In this document: positions 1 through 10,687 of the stretch, in pieces
Position numbering within the stretch: the first letter of the stretch is position 1
Layout of the letters: each line of letters begins with the position of its first letter
Source of the DNA: Arabidopsis thaliana
Lineage: Eukaryota > Streptophyta > Magnoliopsida > Brassicales > Brassicaceae
Assembly: GCF_000001735.4 (NCBI RefSeq)
Contig: NC_003074.8
Coordinates: 18,917,261 to 18,981,260 of the forward strand
Reading direction: 5' to 3'
DNA length: 64,000 nt
The notes under the pieces: model-generated
Databases searched by the model: none
What the model saw: only the letters and a program-made list of their open reading frames with translations
Told to the model about the DNA's origin: nothing
Translations under genes and position numbers: made by a program

Positions 1-172
1 GTATAAATCTGTGGAATCTTGTATGTTTTGATTGTTTTATATTGTATCTGGGATTATTTTTTTCTTTTACTTAATTTGTGGTTGAACAAAGTGATAAAAT
101 TGGACCTTCAAATAAAGAGGGAAAAACGTGTGTAATTAATAATTTAATGCACAAGTATGGTTAGTACAATTA

Positions 173-189
173 GCTGGAATAGCTCAGTT

Positions 190-222
<33 letters not shown>

Positions 223-246
223 GAGGTTCGACCCCTCCTTCTAGCG
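173..246 (+). tRNA. tRNA-Asn (GTT anticodon)
   Basis: A 74-nt cloverleaf can be folded. The acceptor arm GCTGGAA pairs with TTCTAGC (one G-T pair), followed by discriminator G at 246. The anticodon stem is 200-204 with 212-216, the loop is 205-211, and anticodon GTT is at 207-209, so it decodes Asn. The T arm holds GGTTCGACCCC. There is no intron. A T6 run at 247-252 is a fitting RNA polymerase III terminator. The body matches the common plant cytosolic tRNA-Asn. It lies alone, not in a tRNA cluster. Confidence 0.97.
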
Positions 247-861
247 TTTTTTATCCTTCAAATGGCTGTTTTAAAATTCTGATTCATACTTTTTTTTTTC
301 TGTCTGAATAGAAAGTTGATTTTGTTTGAAAAATCTGATTCATAATCATGTACATGCATGATAACAGTCTGATGTTAAACCATCGTAAGGAGCAGATTTA
401 GCATTCTAGAATAGATCTATTCTGCTTACTTTTACCCCAAATTTAGATTTTTCCATGATTAATATATTGTTAGATATGGATCAGACAAAGAAGATTAGTC
501 TAAACTCTAAAGCCATTGTCCATTTGATTTGTCTAAAAGATGTAGACGTAATAGTCAGCATAAACACACATTTGACCGGCGATTTAATAGGGACGAACAA
601 GAAGATGTATACATCATGTGGGTGTAACACTAACACATGCTTTATTAATTACATATACAAAAATTTAATTTAGTTAGTTGGAGATCTCATACACACAACA
701 ATAATTAAAATAAAAGTCAAACAGATCTACTATTTTCCTTTTCATATCACAAAGCAAACTTGTCCTACTACTTAAATCAACACCATCACGAAGAAAGTTT
801 CAAGAACTCACCTAAAACACAAACAAAGGAACTCCACTTTTTTTCCACACCACATCACACC
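247..861. other. Intergenic stretch upstream of the small gene at 862
   Basis: After the Pol III terminator the sequence is AT-rich. A 72-codon open frame at 455-673 has no family resemblance or flanking gene signals. The part nearest 862 is probably promoter and 5' UTR of the next gene. I see no repeat or RNA gene. Confidence 0.6.
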
Positions 862-1206
862 ATGTTTAGAGCCATGAGCACAAGGAAAATCCATGGTGGC
901 TACGAAAAGCTCGGCGATGAAGAAGCGAGACTGAAGAGGGTCTCTAGCGTTCCGGCTAGTGTTTATGGTCATTCAAGAAACCCGGTTCAAGAAGTGAAGA
1001 AGACACCGACAGCGAAACCAACCGGTGGTTCTGTTCATCCTTTGTTTAGTTTCTTTGACGTTCATTTTCAAAGAAAGAAGAAGAATACGGCGAAGAAGAA
1101 GAGTTTAGCAACGGCGAAACCAGAGTTTGCTAGGTATATGGAGTATGTGAGAGAAGGAGGTGTGTGGGATCCGAGTTCTAACGCACCAGTGATTCATTAC
1201 AGATAG
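862..1206 (+). CDS. Small basic plant protein of unknown function
   Basis: An intronless frame of 114 aa. The frame stays open for 34 codons upstream, but the first ATG is at 862, so that start was chosen. The protein is rich in Lys, Arg and Ser. A basic stretch (residues about 68-90) contains QRKKKNTAKKK. The C-terminal motif ARYMEYVREGGVWDPSSN, followed by PVIHYR, is shared by a family of short plant-specific proteins I know only as uncharacterised. There is no signal peptide or membrane segment. The basic patch would suit nuclear or nucleic-acid association, but that is inference. I believe this is At3g50900. Gene reality is well supported by codon use and the conserved C-terminus; function is unknown. 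Confidence 0.8.
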   Translation: MFRAMSTRKIHGGYEKLGDEEARLKRVSSVPASVYGHSRNPVQEVKKTPTAKPTGGSVHPLFSFFDVHFQRKKKNTAKKKSLATAKPEFARYMEYVREGGVWDPSSNAPVIHYR

Positions 1207-2356
1207 ATTCGTCAAGGAAAATGAATAAAAGATTTGTATATCGTCTTTTTTTTCCAAATATATAATCTATGAGAAAGCCAAACAATCCTTGATTCGATTC
1301 GAAAAGATGCATCAAACAATGTATTAGTCATTTTTGCACGAATTGATGAGTGTTTTGTACACTCTCATGGAGATTCCGTGAAGAATAAGATAAGTTCAAG
1401 GGTCTTGACTTTAATATATGATCAAAAAGTTGATTTTGGTTTTCTTATTTAAAAGGATATGTTATATGAACTGAATCAATTCGTAGTAGTTGCTAATATA
1501 GAAGCGGTCCCAGAGCTGATATCTTTGAATCATGTTCTATATTCTTCATTTCCCACCTTAGCTTTTATTTTAAGAATTCAAAATCAAGTGAGAACAAATT
1601 CAAAATAAAGTGAAGAAAAATTCAAAATTTCCAGTAACAGATGCATATTTGATTTTCCCTTTTCATCAAAAAATAAAGTTACGAATAAAATATTATTATA
1701 TTAAGGAGAAAAAAATAGATATGATCATAGTCTCATATTTCTTGTGAAGACCAGTTTTTTTTTAAAACTATATTGTTAACCAAGTTTGAATACTCGCTCT
1801 TTATTAAAAGCGTGTTCACATGGGTCACGTAACACGTTTAAGAAAAACCTGGCTCTAAAAATATTATCAAAATCCCAGATTTGACGAAGACAAGAAAATA
1901 AAAAAAGACTTTTAAAATCGTTTTCAAAATGGGCTTTACAGATTCGTGAACAGACAAAAATTGGGCCATGGGTTAATTTGCTTTTTAGGCCACGTCACCG
2001 TTTTAGTGACGTTTCTGAATATTCGAGATGTGACCCCACTTAAACAAGATCCCTTGGACGACGTCGTTTCGACCACTTCACGAAACCCTACCGTCGATTT
2101 ATTTACACAAAGTACCCCTTCATTGTATAGCGCCGTCCTTTGCTGTAACTCTTACCGTCAAAGGTTATATCCGTCTTTCCAAATGTCTCCCAAAGACACG
2201 TTTTAAAAAAATAAAAATAAAACGAAGAAAATCAGAAAATGGGTCGCCAAGAATAGAGGAAGAAGCAAAGAAGAAGAAAAAAAAAAAACAGAGCGTTTCA
2301 AATATTTGCGGAGATACAAAGCTGAGAAGAGATAAAAAAAGCCTTGGAGAAGAGGT
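1207..2356. other. Intergenic region and promoter of the coiled-coil gene
   Basis: AT-rich spacer without a convincing gene. The last 350 bp are likely promoter and 5' leader of the next gene. They include an ATG at 2239 that opens a five-codon frame, and an A/G-rich stretch at 2220-2340. An 86-codon open frame at 1946-2206 looks accidental. Confidence 0.55.
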
Positions 2357-2357
2357 T

Positions 2358-2390
2358 TTCTTCTTCTTCTTCTTCTTCTTCTTCTTCTTC
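2358..2390. repeat. (TTC)11 microsatellite in a 5' leader
   Basis: Eleven perfect TTC units lie just upstream of the short upstream ORF at 2409. Pyrimidine-rich TTC/CTT tracts are common in Arabidopsis 5' leaders, and the position suggests this one is transcribed. Confidence 0.9.
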
Positions 2391-2408
2391 CCTCCTCTCC
2401 TCTTAACG

Positions 2409-2462
2409 ATGTCGTATCACGCTTCTTCTTATCTTCTCCGCCGTCGTCTTACTTCCGTATAA
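2409..2462 (+). other. Upstream ORF (17 codons) in the 5' leader
   Basis: ATG at 2409 opens a frame of 17 residues beginning MSYHASSYLLRRR and ending at TAA 2460-2462. It lies in the first, untranslated exon and ends before the leader intron donor at 2527. It could lower translation of the main frame. Whether the peptide matters or only the act of initiation does cannot be told from sequence. Confidence 0.6.
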
Positions 2463-2928
2463 CCTCGATCTCTCACCGTTGAATCTTCCTCAGCTTTCTT
2501 CCGTGGAGATCTCCTTCGCGCTCGAGGTAAATCCTTCTCTTACGCCTCCGGATTTGATGTTTTCACCTTTCTCTGTTTGTTGTTTCGGTGAAATTTCTGG
2601 AAATTTTCGTTATGGTAGGTCTGAATCTCGAGAGATTCGATTCATTTTCATCGGCTTGACCTATTGTTAGCTTCTAGATTATCAGATTTGTGATTTGATT
2701 TTGCTAGCTTCTTTTTTTCGTGCGAGAATTGAATCAAGTTTTGTTTAGGTATACCGATGATTGTGGTTTGAGCACGCGGTGTTTGCTTTGTACCTTCCCA
2801 ATAGCTAATTCTCACTTATGCGAATGACCATTGTTGGTTGATTTCTGATTCGATTGAAATGAAGAAACGCTCTTTGTGGTTTCGGTTTTTTTTTATTACT
2901 AATTTGATACTTGAATGATTGCAGAGCC

Positions 2929-4739
2929 ATGCCTACTTTTTCTGCTATTGCTTTGGATAGAATGCTAGAGCCAGGGGCTTCCACGTCTGTCGAGAGTGTT
3001 CCAAGCACAACTAATTTGTTTTATTCAAAGCCACCGATATCAAAACTGGAGAAAGGTAAAGGTAAATTACCTAATGAGAGGACAGTTACTCGTCCTCTGA
3101 TGTCACCTGCTCTCTACGCCACACCTGATGCGATTCCGCTTCCTAATTCGCCATCGTCTTTCCCACCGTCGCCTTATATCATCAACCACAAATCACGTGG
3201 ACCTCCACGTCTTCTTAAAAGCTCTTCTGAGGCTAATGTTGTGTCTTCTTCCCACCAGAAGACGCTGGAAGAGGAAACTATTACTGCTGAAACAGATGTA
3301 AAGGTTTCCCCTCGGAGGAGGTCCACTTCCTTCTCGTTTCCTATCACTGAGGTTACTGAAGATGATTATTCCAATGGAGTTCATGCTCGTACGGTTGGAA
3401 ACTATAATTTTGATGGTATTGTTGATGGTCCTGTTGGAAATTGGAGTCCGCTTGATGGGAAAAGTGGGAATGGGAAGTCAGAGTTGGATAACGCTGCTAA
3501 TGGTTTAGAACGGGTAAATGGTCTGTCTGAGCCAGTCCCTATTAAAACAGACAAGGAGAGTGAGTCAGAAGATTTCTATGACCCAGGTGAATCAGCAAGC
3601 TTCACAAGTAACACAGACGTAGAGGGTGATGCTGGGGACGAAAGTTCACAAAGACTTGCCACACCTGTGGGAGAGTTTTATGATGCTTGGGATGGTACTT
3701 ATCTAAATCTTATTCTCTTACTAATCATTTCCTTATGAGATGGCTGTCAATGCTTATGATCTTAACGTTCCCAGGATAATATGATTAGTCACATTTTAGA
3801 GTCCCTTCTTTTTAACCTTTGAGCATTTGAGGGTATTCTTTCTTTAATATGCAGTAGTAGCGCCTTGTCATGCTTTGGAATTTTGTTTTCTTCTGGATAT
3901 ATTGAAATTTGAAAGTGATGAGTTATCTTTCCAAATCATGATGATTAATGCATTATTCATTTCCCTTGATGAGTATCTGCAAAGTATCCTGAAAGTTAAG
4001 CTTTAACTCGACTCTATGATTCGGAACTATTTAGTATTTTGTAATCCATCTAATTTCTTGGTTTTTCAGAACTATCAACCGACAGTGGAATGCAGAGTTC
4101 AGTTAATAACATCGAATCTGAATTAAGTGAGATAAGGCTGAGTTTACTAATGGAAATCGAGAAGAGAAAACAGACAGAGGAGGCTTTGGAGCAGATGCAA
4201 ATTCACTGGCAGAGACTCCGTGAGCAGATGGCTCAGGTGGGTCTGTTCGTTCCTATTGATCCTACCGCCTCCACCAACAACATGAATCTATCAGAAGAAC
4301 TACGCTGTCAACTCGAGATTGCGAGGTTTGTCTCTGACTCTTTAGGCAGAGGTATGGCAAAGGCCGAGGTAGAGATGGAGATGGAATCTATGCTCGAAAC
4401 TAAGAACTTTGAAATCACACGGTTGTCTGACCGTCTACACTACTACGAGGCCGTGAACAGAGAGATGTCTCAACGAAACCAAGAAGCCATAGGTAGTAGA
4501 AAATCACTCTCATTCACCAAATTTATCCATTGTCATTTTCTATCGTATAATAAAAATCTAATCTCACAACTCTGTTGATACCAGAGGTGGCACGACGAGA
4601 GAGGCAGAAGAGAAAGAAGAGGCAGAGATGGATTTGGGGATCAATTGCAGCAACCATTACTCTAGGAAGCGCGGCATTGGCATGGTCTTACATTCCTGCA
4701 GCCAAACCATCATCTGAAGTATCTCTTAAGGATGAATGA
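2929..4739 (+). CDS. Coiled-coil protein with C-terminal membrane anchor, unknown function
   Basis: Coding exons 2929-3694, 4070-4492 and 4585-4739 join in phase to 447 aa. A leader intron probably spans 2527-2924 (GAG/GTAAAT ... GCAG/AGCC). The first half is Ser/Pro-rich and looks disordered. Residues about 263-312 form a clear coiled coil, starting MQSSVNNIESELSEIRLSLL. A very basic stretch (about 400-411) precedes a single hydrophobic segment at about 412-433, then a short tail. That is tail-anchor topology, with the N-terminus cytosolic; the membrane is not known. I believe this is At3g50910, which has an Arabidopsis paralogue; no biochemical role is known to me. An upstream ORF and a TTC tract lie in its leader. 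Exon phases agree at both joins, so the model is firm. Confidence 0.88.
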
Positions 4740-5142
4740 TTAAGTAAGTCTCTTGTATACGTAGTGGGTTTGATGCAAGCAAGAGAAATAAAGATACAGG
4801 ACGTTTAGCGTACGCCTTGTGAATAGAAATATATACATATTTGGTTATTGTTTTAACTGTTCTCAAGAGGATGTATAGCTCCGAGTAGCTGCAAACACAT
4901 TTTTCTTGCGGTGGCATACTGATGAGTGGCAGCCACAGTCACTAATATTTGGTTCGGTTTGGTTCTTATTAACATTCAATGTTAGCTCTAGTGTAAGGTG
5001 CTTGCCTTGCTTACATCTTAAAGAAACCTTATTTTTTAAAATCTTGATTTTAACAAACGGGCTCTGAATCCTTCATTTCGATATTTTGAAAAGAATTTGA
5101 GGGATAACAATTTTAAGCTTTATAAGTAAAGCTTGGTATTGC

Positions 5143-6273
5143 TTATCTCTCGTCTTTGAACCAGTTAAGTACAACGTACGCTGCGAAAGCTAGCGCAAAT
5201 GTAGCTGCAAACAGAAATACAGATATTTGCACTAATAGAGATGCCTCGAAGGCTTCACGAAGAAGCGAATTCCACATTGTGTACCATAAGATGCAGAAAA
5301 GAGAACCAACAATGGCACCCACCACCACTTGACTGCTTGTGTGCAGTTTTTGAGAAACCCTTAACCGTATCTGTGATAGTGCAGAGAGTGTGAGATCAAT
5401 GGCAACTAAATGATTTCATATATGAATGAAAAGCTTGAATCAATTAGGTGAAACTTGTTATAACAGACTTACAAAGTATGAACCCAATGCGAGGATTAAG
5501 CCGCTAAGAAACAAAGACACACCGTTGGTTCCAAGCCATTCCATAACTGCAGAAAACACGACTCGAGTGAATCCGTTGTAAACAGTTCCACGATAGCGAA
5601 CGATGAGTAGTGAACAGCTTAAGCTGCTTACCGGATAAAACAGCAAAGACAGATATGAAAGAAATGGATTGAGCATGAGAAGATGGCATCCCGGGATCAG
5701 ATCGCAATGTTGTAGTAGGCCTCTCTTGGTTAAGTATACGTTTAAGAACTACAGAGAGAGCAGAATTCGAAATCGATCCAATGACTGCCCACAAGGCTGC
5801 ACCATCATGTCGCAAAAGAATGATTGAACCAAATAGAACAGACACAACCCATTTGCTCTGTCATCATTAATTAAAACCGGTCAGAAAGAAACACACATTG
5901 ATACTGAAGAAACATTTCATCGAACACATTGCGTGCATGAATGAGATTTCCATTAACTAACCAGACGATTAACAATGGCTTCAATCCCACCGCCGGTGAC
6001 CAAGTCTTTCCGTATCTCCGATGAGTTGTTGATGAAAGATTCTTGCTCCAACGCTCCAAATTGTTCGTTACCGTCATTGCTCCTGCTTCCGACTCTGCTA
6101 GAGAATCTTTTAACGGTCATAGATCCAAAGCTAGAGACAAACAAAGGAGACCCACGAGAGATAATCGAACTATAGCTCGAAAGTCTCGATCTTTTAAGGT
6201 ACGAGGAAGAGTCAAAGTAGAAATTGCAGGTGGGACAGTGAAGAAGAAGAAGAAGAGAAGACGACGCTGCCAT
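5143..6273 (-). CDS. LPPE1: Chloroplast lipid phosphate phosphatase epsilon 1 (PAP2 family)
   Basis: Exons on the minus strand: 6273-5962, 5857-5632, 5546-5473 and 5370-5143, joining to 279 aa. The family removes phosphate from phosphatidic acid to give diacylglycerol; LPP-epsilon proteins act in plastid envelopes. The Ser/Arg-rich N-terminus (about 1-60) fits a transit peptide. Motif 1 is K143-x6-R150-P151 and motif 2 is P162-S-S-H165. Motif 3 has R208 and H214, but Q218 stands where many PAP2 enzymes have Asp. Several hydrophobic segments follow residue 107. The enzyme would feed galactolipid synthesis. The Gln variant also occurs in dolichyl-diphosphatase-like members, so the protein need not be inactive. 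I recognise it as At3g50920. The antisense frame at 6043-6399 is a shadow. Confidence 0.92.
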
Positions 6274-6699
6274 TTCCAAAAGGAAGATAAAAGTCAACGT
6301 AGTATCAAATCCATCGCTAAAGGAAGTAAAATTCGTAAGACGAAGAAGGGAAATATGCAAATCGAAGAAATCAATGTCTGGTTGAGAACAAGAACCTGAG
6401 AGAGAGCTTTCTTCTTCAAATCAATCTTCAAAGTTTTTTTGCTCGAAAACGAGTTTGTTATTTGTTGTTTACCTTGACGCATTTTATAATATCGTGACCA
6501 CTCATATTCTTCCACGTGGCATGTAGAATAAACGGGTAAACCAATATTGAAGCAAATTAATGGGCTTTTGTTTCCTCAGCTGAGGCCCATATATTAATTA
6601 AAACCATTCTTAGTTTGATGTAGCATCAGGTGATCTGGAGTGGCTTCATGAGATATATGTCTATGGGCTTAGTTTTGTAGCTCTTTTCATTTAGCTTTT
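6274..6699. promoter_or_regulatory. Promoter region of LPPE1 and spacer
   Basis: Immediately upstream of LPPE1 on the minus strand is a pyrimidine/purine-rich leader. Around 6560-6590 lie a TGGGC and a GGCCCA, site II-like motifs seen in many housekeeping and organelle-protein promoters. No gene is visible. Confidence 0.45.
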
Positions 6700-6767
6700 G
6701 TACAAATCCTCATTAGTTTGTGCCCAAAAAAAAAAAAAAAAAAAAAAGTACAAATCCTCATTAGTTT
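6700..6767. repeat. Poly(A) micro-insertion with 20-bp target duplication
   Basis: Exact 20-bp direct repeats at 6700-6719 and 6748-6767 (GTACAAATCCTCATTAGTTT) enclose GTGCCC followed by 22 A. Long flanking repeats plus a terminal A tract are the marks of target-primed retroposition, but only six bases of body are present. One of at least seven such scars here. Confidence 0.85.
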
Positions 6768-7568
6768 AAAAGGCATATGGTTGCCGAGAGGATTTTTTGT
6801 TTTGTTTTATGCTTCTCTTGTAAAATGTTGACATGAAAAGGTGAAGAAATATTTACCTGATGTTATAGAAAAGTTGGAATATTGTTGGAATATCACATAT
6901 TTTTAAAAACTTATTTCATATTTTTTGTATCATTGTGTATATTACAATTAACACATTTGATTAGTTTGTTTAATTAATCTTTTTCATTAAAACATAATTA
7001 ACGAAAATTATATTAATCTACATTATTAAAAAGAAAAAAAAGTTATCAAGAGGAACTTTTCGGTTTCTTTTCATGTTATTATTTCACAACAAATTTACAT
7101 ATTACCGCTAAGTTATAATGTTTCACGGTCTTTACGGATGAGTTATAATGTTTTACGGAGGAATTAAATATTGCTTCAATAATAGATCAACGGTGACAAT
7201 GTCGTGTACACGTCGATTTATTCGGAAGAATATTTAAATGTTTCACTTTCAGCGTTTTAGAACAATGTTGCTTTATGTGGGCATACATATATAAATTAAA
7301 TATGGAGGTCTAAATTCTTTGTTACCGTTTTGTGTAAAGAATCATATCAATTTTTTAAGCTAAACTAGATCTATCGGAGTTTTCTTTTTTTATATACAAT
7401 TTGGGAGATCTATTAGAGTTATGTGTAAAATATTCATATTTATCCTCGATTGTGGCGATAAATACAGATATACGGTCGCAAGGTATGGAAACTACCGTGG
7501 TCACATCAAAGATTTGCATTAGCCAAGTTTTTTTTGGTTCTTTCTCGTAATTCCAAAAAATAAAAAAT
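6768..7568. other. AT-rich intergenic spacer
   Basis: About 800 bp of AT-rich sequence with short homopolymer runs. I see no gene, RNA or well-bounded repeat. Confidence 0.6.
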
Positions 7569-7641
7569 ACTTTAGGACATGGAAAGAAAGAAAGAACGAC
7601 AAAAAAAAAAAAAAAAACTTTAGAACATGGAAAGAAAGAAA
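7569..7641. repeat. Poly(A) micro-insertion with 25-bp target duplication
   Basis: Direct repeats 7569-7593 and 7617-7641 match at 24 of 25 positions (G at 7576, A at 7624). Between them lies GAACGAC followed by 16 A. The single mismatch suggests some age. Same class as the scar at 6700. Confidence 0.85.
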
Positions 7642-8119
7642 TTTAGTATACAATGGGCAGAGTGACGATTGACGCATACCATGGCATGGCTTATCATAGG
7701 AGATGAAAACTGTGTGTCGTTTTTGGAAGTAAAATATATTTAATCAAGAGCAAGATGCGTTCATCACACTGTCAAACTCAATCTTCCAAGTACAGTATTG
7801 GCAGACATTGATGATGACCTAAAGATTTTTTTTTCAGAAAATAGAAAGAATTAAGCTATCAATTTTAAAACCGATTACGATGTTTTTGCACCTTATTAAA
7901 TGGGGAGTCGCCAATTATAGGAGCTACTAGTTTGCGTAGAAGTTTATCTCCACTCTATATAGAAGTCGAAACTTTTTTCAGGGGCGATGAAGTGTATGAA
8001 TGATGCCGACATTTAAGAAGTAACATTTTTTACAGATTGTTTAGATTTGGTAAATATGATGTCTTTCTCAACTGAATGTCCAACATTTATAAGAAATTTA
8101 TACATTATAAACATTTAAA

Positions 8120-8372
8120 CTTTATACCACGGATAAAATCTTAGAATTGATGGATTTGTATTGATATTAATACATGATTGTGTGCTATAGGTGAAATTAA
8201 CAAAATCAAATAAAAATATACAATCTTAAACACTAAACAAAATTTTGCCAAAAAAAAAAAAAAAAAAAAAACTAAACAAAATAAACAATATAAAAAAAAA
8301 TACAACTTAAAATTTGAAATTCTTATTTAATAAATATCGTCTCGCAGTGGTAAACCGCGGATTAATATCTAG
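8120..8372 (+). mobile_element. Helitron 3' end (start not resolved)
   Basis: The sequence ends TAAACCGCGGATTAATAT-CTAG at 8351-8372 and is followed by T. This is the CTAG terminus with a GC-rich palindromic stretch just inside that marks Arabidopsis Helitron/ATREP ends. A weaker related block, TATACCACGGATAAAATC, lies near 8125. No TC 5' terminus could be placed, so the left bound is only a guess. Confidence 0.6.
8232..8282. repeat. Poly(A) micro-insertion with 12-bp target duplication
   Basis: ACTAAACAAAAT occurs at 8232-8243 and again at 8271-8282. Between them lies TTTGCC followed by 21 A. The repeat is AT-rich, so chance weighs more here than in the longer cases. It lies inside or beside Helitron-derived sequence. 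Confidence 0.7.
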
Positions 8373-8397
8373 TAGTTACTATTTTGTTTATTAAGAC

Positions 8398-8823
8398 TTA
8401 GCAATAAAAGGTACATATGCAGTTATTATATCGATCATTAATTGAAGTTATATTCTGACTCCTATTATCATGGCAAACACATTTAAATGGTTTAGGTTTT
8501 TTGGTTGATTTTGAAAGGCAATCGTCGTTTCCTGCATGGCCGCAAAATTCGCGATAGTATTTCTCCGAGGTTCTACAGATCCGGTTGCGAGCTTCCACAT
8601 CTAATATTTTATATCAACCAAAGAAAAATGCAGATTAAAAAATTTGTCCACAAAAAACAATTGTTAGTTAACCTTTTGAAGTATAATCAATACATTAAAA
8701 TTTTTATGAGAAACCAATACAAAATAAATAAAAATCTTTCTTTTATTTTTTACCGTGAATGTGACTGAAAACAAATATTGATATGAATATATAAGAAATC
8801 ATGAACAAGGTAAAATACTTCAT
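8398..8823 (-). CDS. Defensin-like (DEFL) secreted cysteine-rich peptide
   Basis: Two exons on the minus strand: 8823-8754 (70 nt) and 8600-8398 (203 nt), joining in phase to 90 aa. The intron has GT at 8753-8752 and TTAG before 8600. Exon 1 encodes a signal peptide, MKYFTLFMISYIFISIFVFS, then HIH and one base of the next codon. Exon 2 carries eight Cys with spacing C..C..C....CxC...CxC..C and ends at Cys. This signal-plus-Cys-rich layout, with an intron near the signal-peptide end, is the normal DEFL/LCR/SCRL plan. Such peptides act outside the cell in defence or in pollen-stigma and other signalling. AATAAA (minus strand, 8392-8387) lies just after the stop. Promoter and 3' flank are transposon sequence. 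I believe this is At3g50925. Confidence 0.82.
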
Positions 8824-8870
8824 AATTGTTGTAACAATTCAGTTTTTCCCTTTTGTTGTCAACATTCATA

Positions 8871-9130
8871 CTTCCTCTGTTCCTAATTAAGTGTAGTTTA
8901 AAGGTTTTTCATTTTTTTCAATATAAGTGTTATTTTCATTTTTCTATGCAAACATTAAATGTATTTAATAGTTTTTAACCAATTATATTTTACATCATAT
9001 TTTTTTATTGGTTGGATTAGTTGTAATTAATGATGTTTTTATAAGAAAGAGATAAATTAAATGAGATTTATATGTTTTCTTAATTTGTGTGCAAAAACCT
9101 TAAAGTACAAATATTTAGAAACAGAGGGAG
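8871..9130. mobile_element. Stowaway-type MITE (260 bp)
   Basis: Terminal inverted repeats are visible: CTTCCTCTGTTCCTAATTAA at 8871 and the inverse of CTCCCTCTGTTTCTAAATAT ending at 9130. They stay similar for about 38 bp. A TA target duplication is present at 8869-8870 and 9131-9132. CTCCCTC(C/T)GTT ends with TA duplication are the signature of Stowaway (Tc1/mariner-derived) elements. The interior is AT-rich and non-coding. Its left end is only 48 bp upstream of the DEFL start codon. Confidence 0.88.
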
Positions 9131-9132
9131 TA

Positions 9133-10537
9133 ATAAATATAAGCGAACTCCCTAAATTTAACTATATCCACACAAAAATTAGAATAAAAAGAAAGGCTAA
9201 AACCAATTGAACAACAAAATTAGTCATTTATTTTTAGAAATTCTTACAAAAATTCCTTTTTTTTAATGATAATTATGAATATTCAAGTTCTTAATTGACC
9301 AAATCAAAATGAATACAAAGAAATGAATTGAGCAAAAAAAATTGTGTGGCTAAACGAAGAAATGAATTCGAGAGACTAAAATATTGAAAACCACTCTCGC
9401 CTTCTCTTTTTATTGGAGATGGCTTGCGCAATCTCACTCAAACTCGATTCGAATCAATATTAAACTTATTAAACACGTGAGAAAGCCCATGAAACTCGAT
9501 CTAATATATCATCACCGACATACAAGAAAAAGGGAAAATCGTCAACTGAACTACAAGAAAAAAAGGAAACTTGTCTAACTTACGGACAAAAAAAGCAATC
9601 AAAGTAAAAAAACAAAGTATGCATATAAATAGAAGAGCAATTCTGAAAACCGGACACAAAAACTCACACACGAAACCTAAGAGATTGATTGTTACAAACT
9701 CTCACTTATATTTATTAGTTCGTATATATTCTGTTTTAGTAAGATAGTCGATCGGGATCACATATACCTATATAATTTAAGTTATGACCGGTACGTATGT
9801 AGTTTTTTACAAAGGCACATCAGTAAAATAAATAAAAGCACAATTCGTCTATCTGGATGACCTTATATATATTTATATCTATACATATCTACATATATAA
9901 GGTCATACATAACATATGGTTTTTGTAGTTTTTTTCTTAAATGAATTTTTGTTAGCTCTTACTTTTATGTATAAAAAATATTTATACTTTTATGTATCAT
10001 TTGTTTGCGGGAGTTTTATGACTGGTAAACCAGCGGGTGCGATAGTAATTAAATAAAAATAACCAAAATAAATGTAATATATTACTATTAAAAGAAATAA
10101 AAATATAAAATATTATGATAAATTGAGAATATTAGAAAAAATGATTTTCTGACCAAACAAAAATACAATATATCATCTCGTCCGGCCAAATGATTTTCTA
10201 ATCGAGAAAACAAATCGAAAAATGTATTCAATATATAATCAAAAAACTCAAAAGAATACAAAATAAAATAAAAACAACGATGCCATGAAATAGTCAAAGA
10301 ATTACACTAGCTAATGAATGAATAAAAGGATAGATGATACTTATGTTTGATTCTTGATTTTGATTTTTATCGGATGCCATAATTGAGAGAATAGGGTTAC
10401 AATATATTAATTAGGGTTTTCTAATAAAAATAAGATATATAAAAGATTAGATTATTTTAATTATAGTGATTAGGGTTTGGGTGGAAGCCACAATTATTTT
10501 AATTAATTAAAAAAAGATTTTTTTTTTAACCTAACCG
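9133..10537. other. AT-rich intergenic spacer
   Basis: No supportable gene. Short basic frames such as 9384-9578 look accidental. Base composition is uniform and A/T-rich, with several short poly-A runs. Confidence 0.6.
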
Positions 10538-10687
10538 CTACCGCCCGCAACCGCAAACGCTTGCGGGAAGGAGCTTTTGAAAACTGGCGATTTCGAGCGG
10601 TTTAAAGCGATATCTAGCGGTTTCTATGATTGATGTTAATCGCTAACAACCGCTACCAACCGCAAACGCTGCGTTTGCGGGTGGTAG
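10538..10687. mobile_element. Small inverted-repeat element with GC-rich ends (about 150 bp)
   Basis: CTACCGCCCGCAA at 10538-10550 is inverted at 10675-10687 with 12 of 13 matches. Inside lie further copies of CCGCAAACGC and AGCGGTTT. A perfect 10-bp palindrome around T10670 pairs 10660-10669 with 10671-10680. The block stands out as GC-rich in AT-rich surroundings. It looks like a non-autonomous DNA transposon of hAT-like appearance. I found no clean target duplication, so family and exact ends are uncertain. Confidence 0.55.

Noticed and set aside
455-673. 72-codon open frame
   Set aside because: No family resemblance, no neighbours' exon signals, and composition like the surrounding spacer.
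6043-6399. 118-codon plus-strand frame
   Set aside because: It is the antisense of LPPE1 exon 1 and its leader; basic residues come from the reverse of a Ser/Leu-rich transit peptide.
8803-8890. Plus-strand frame starting MNKVKYFIIVVTIQFF, looks like a signal peptide
   Set aside because: It is antisense to the DEFL signal-peptide exon and runs into the MITE with a stop; the minus strand has a matching second exon in phase.
9384-9578. Basic 64-codon frame
   Set aside because: A/T-driven Lys/Arg content, no signal peptide or Cys pattern, no homologue recognised.
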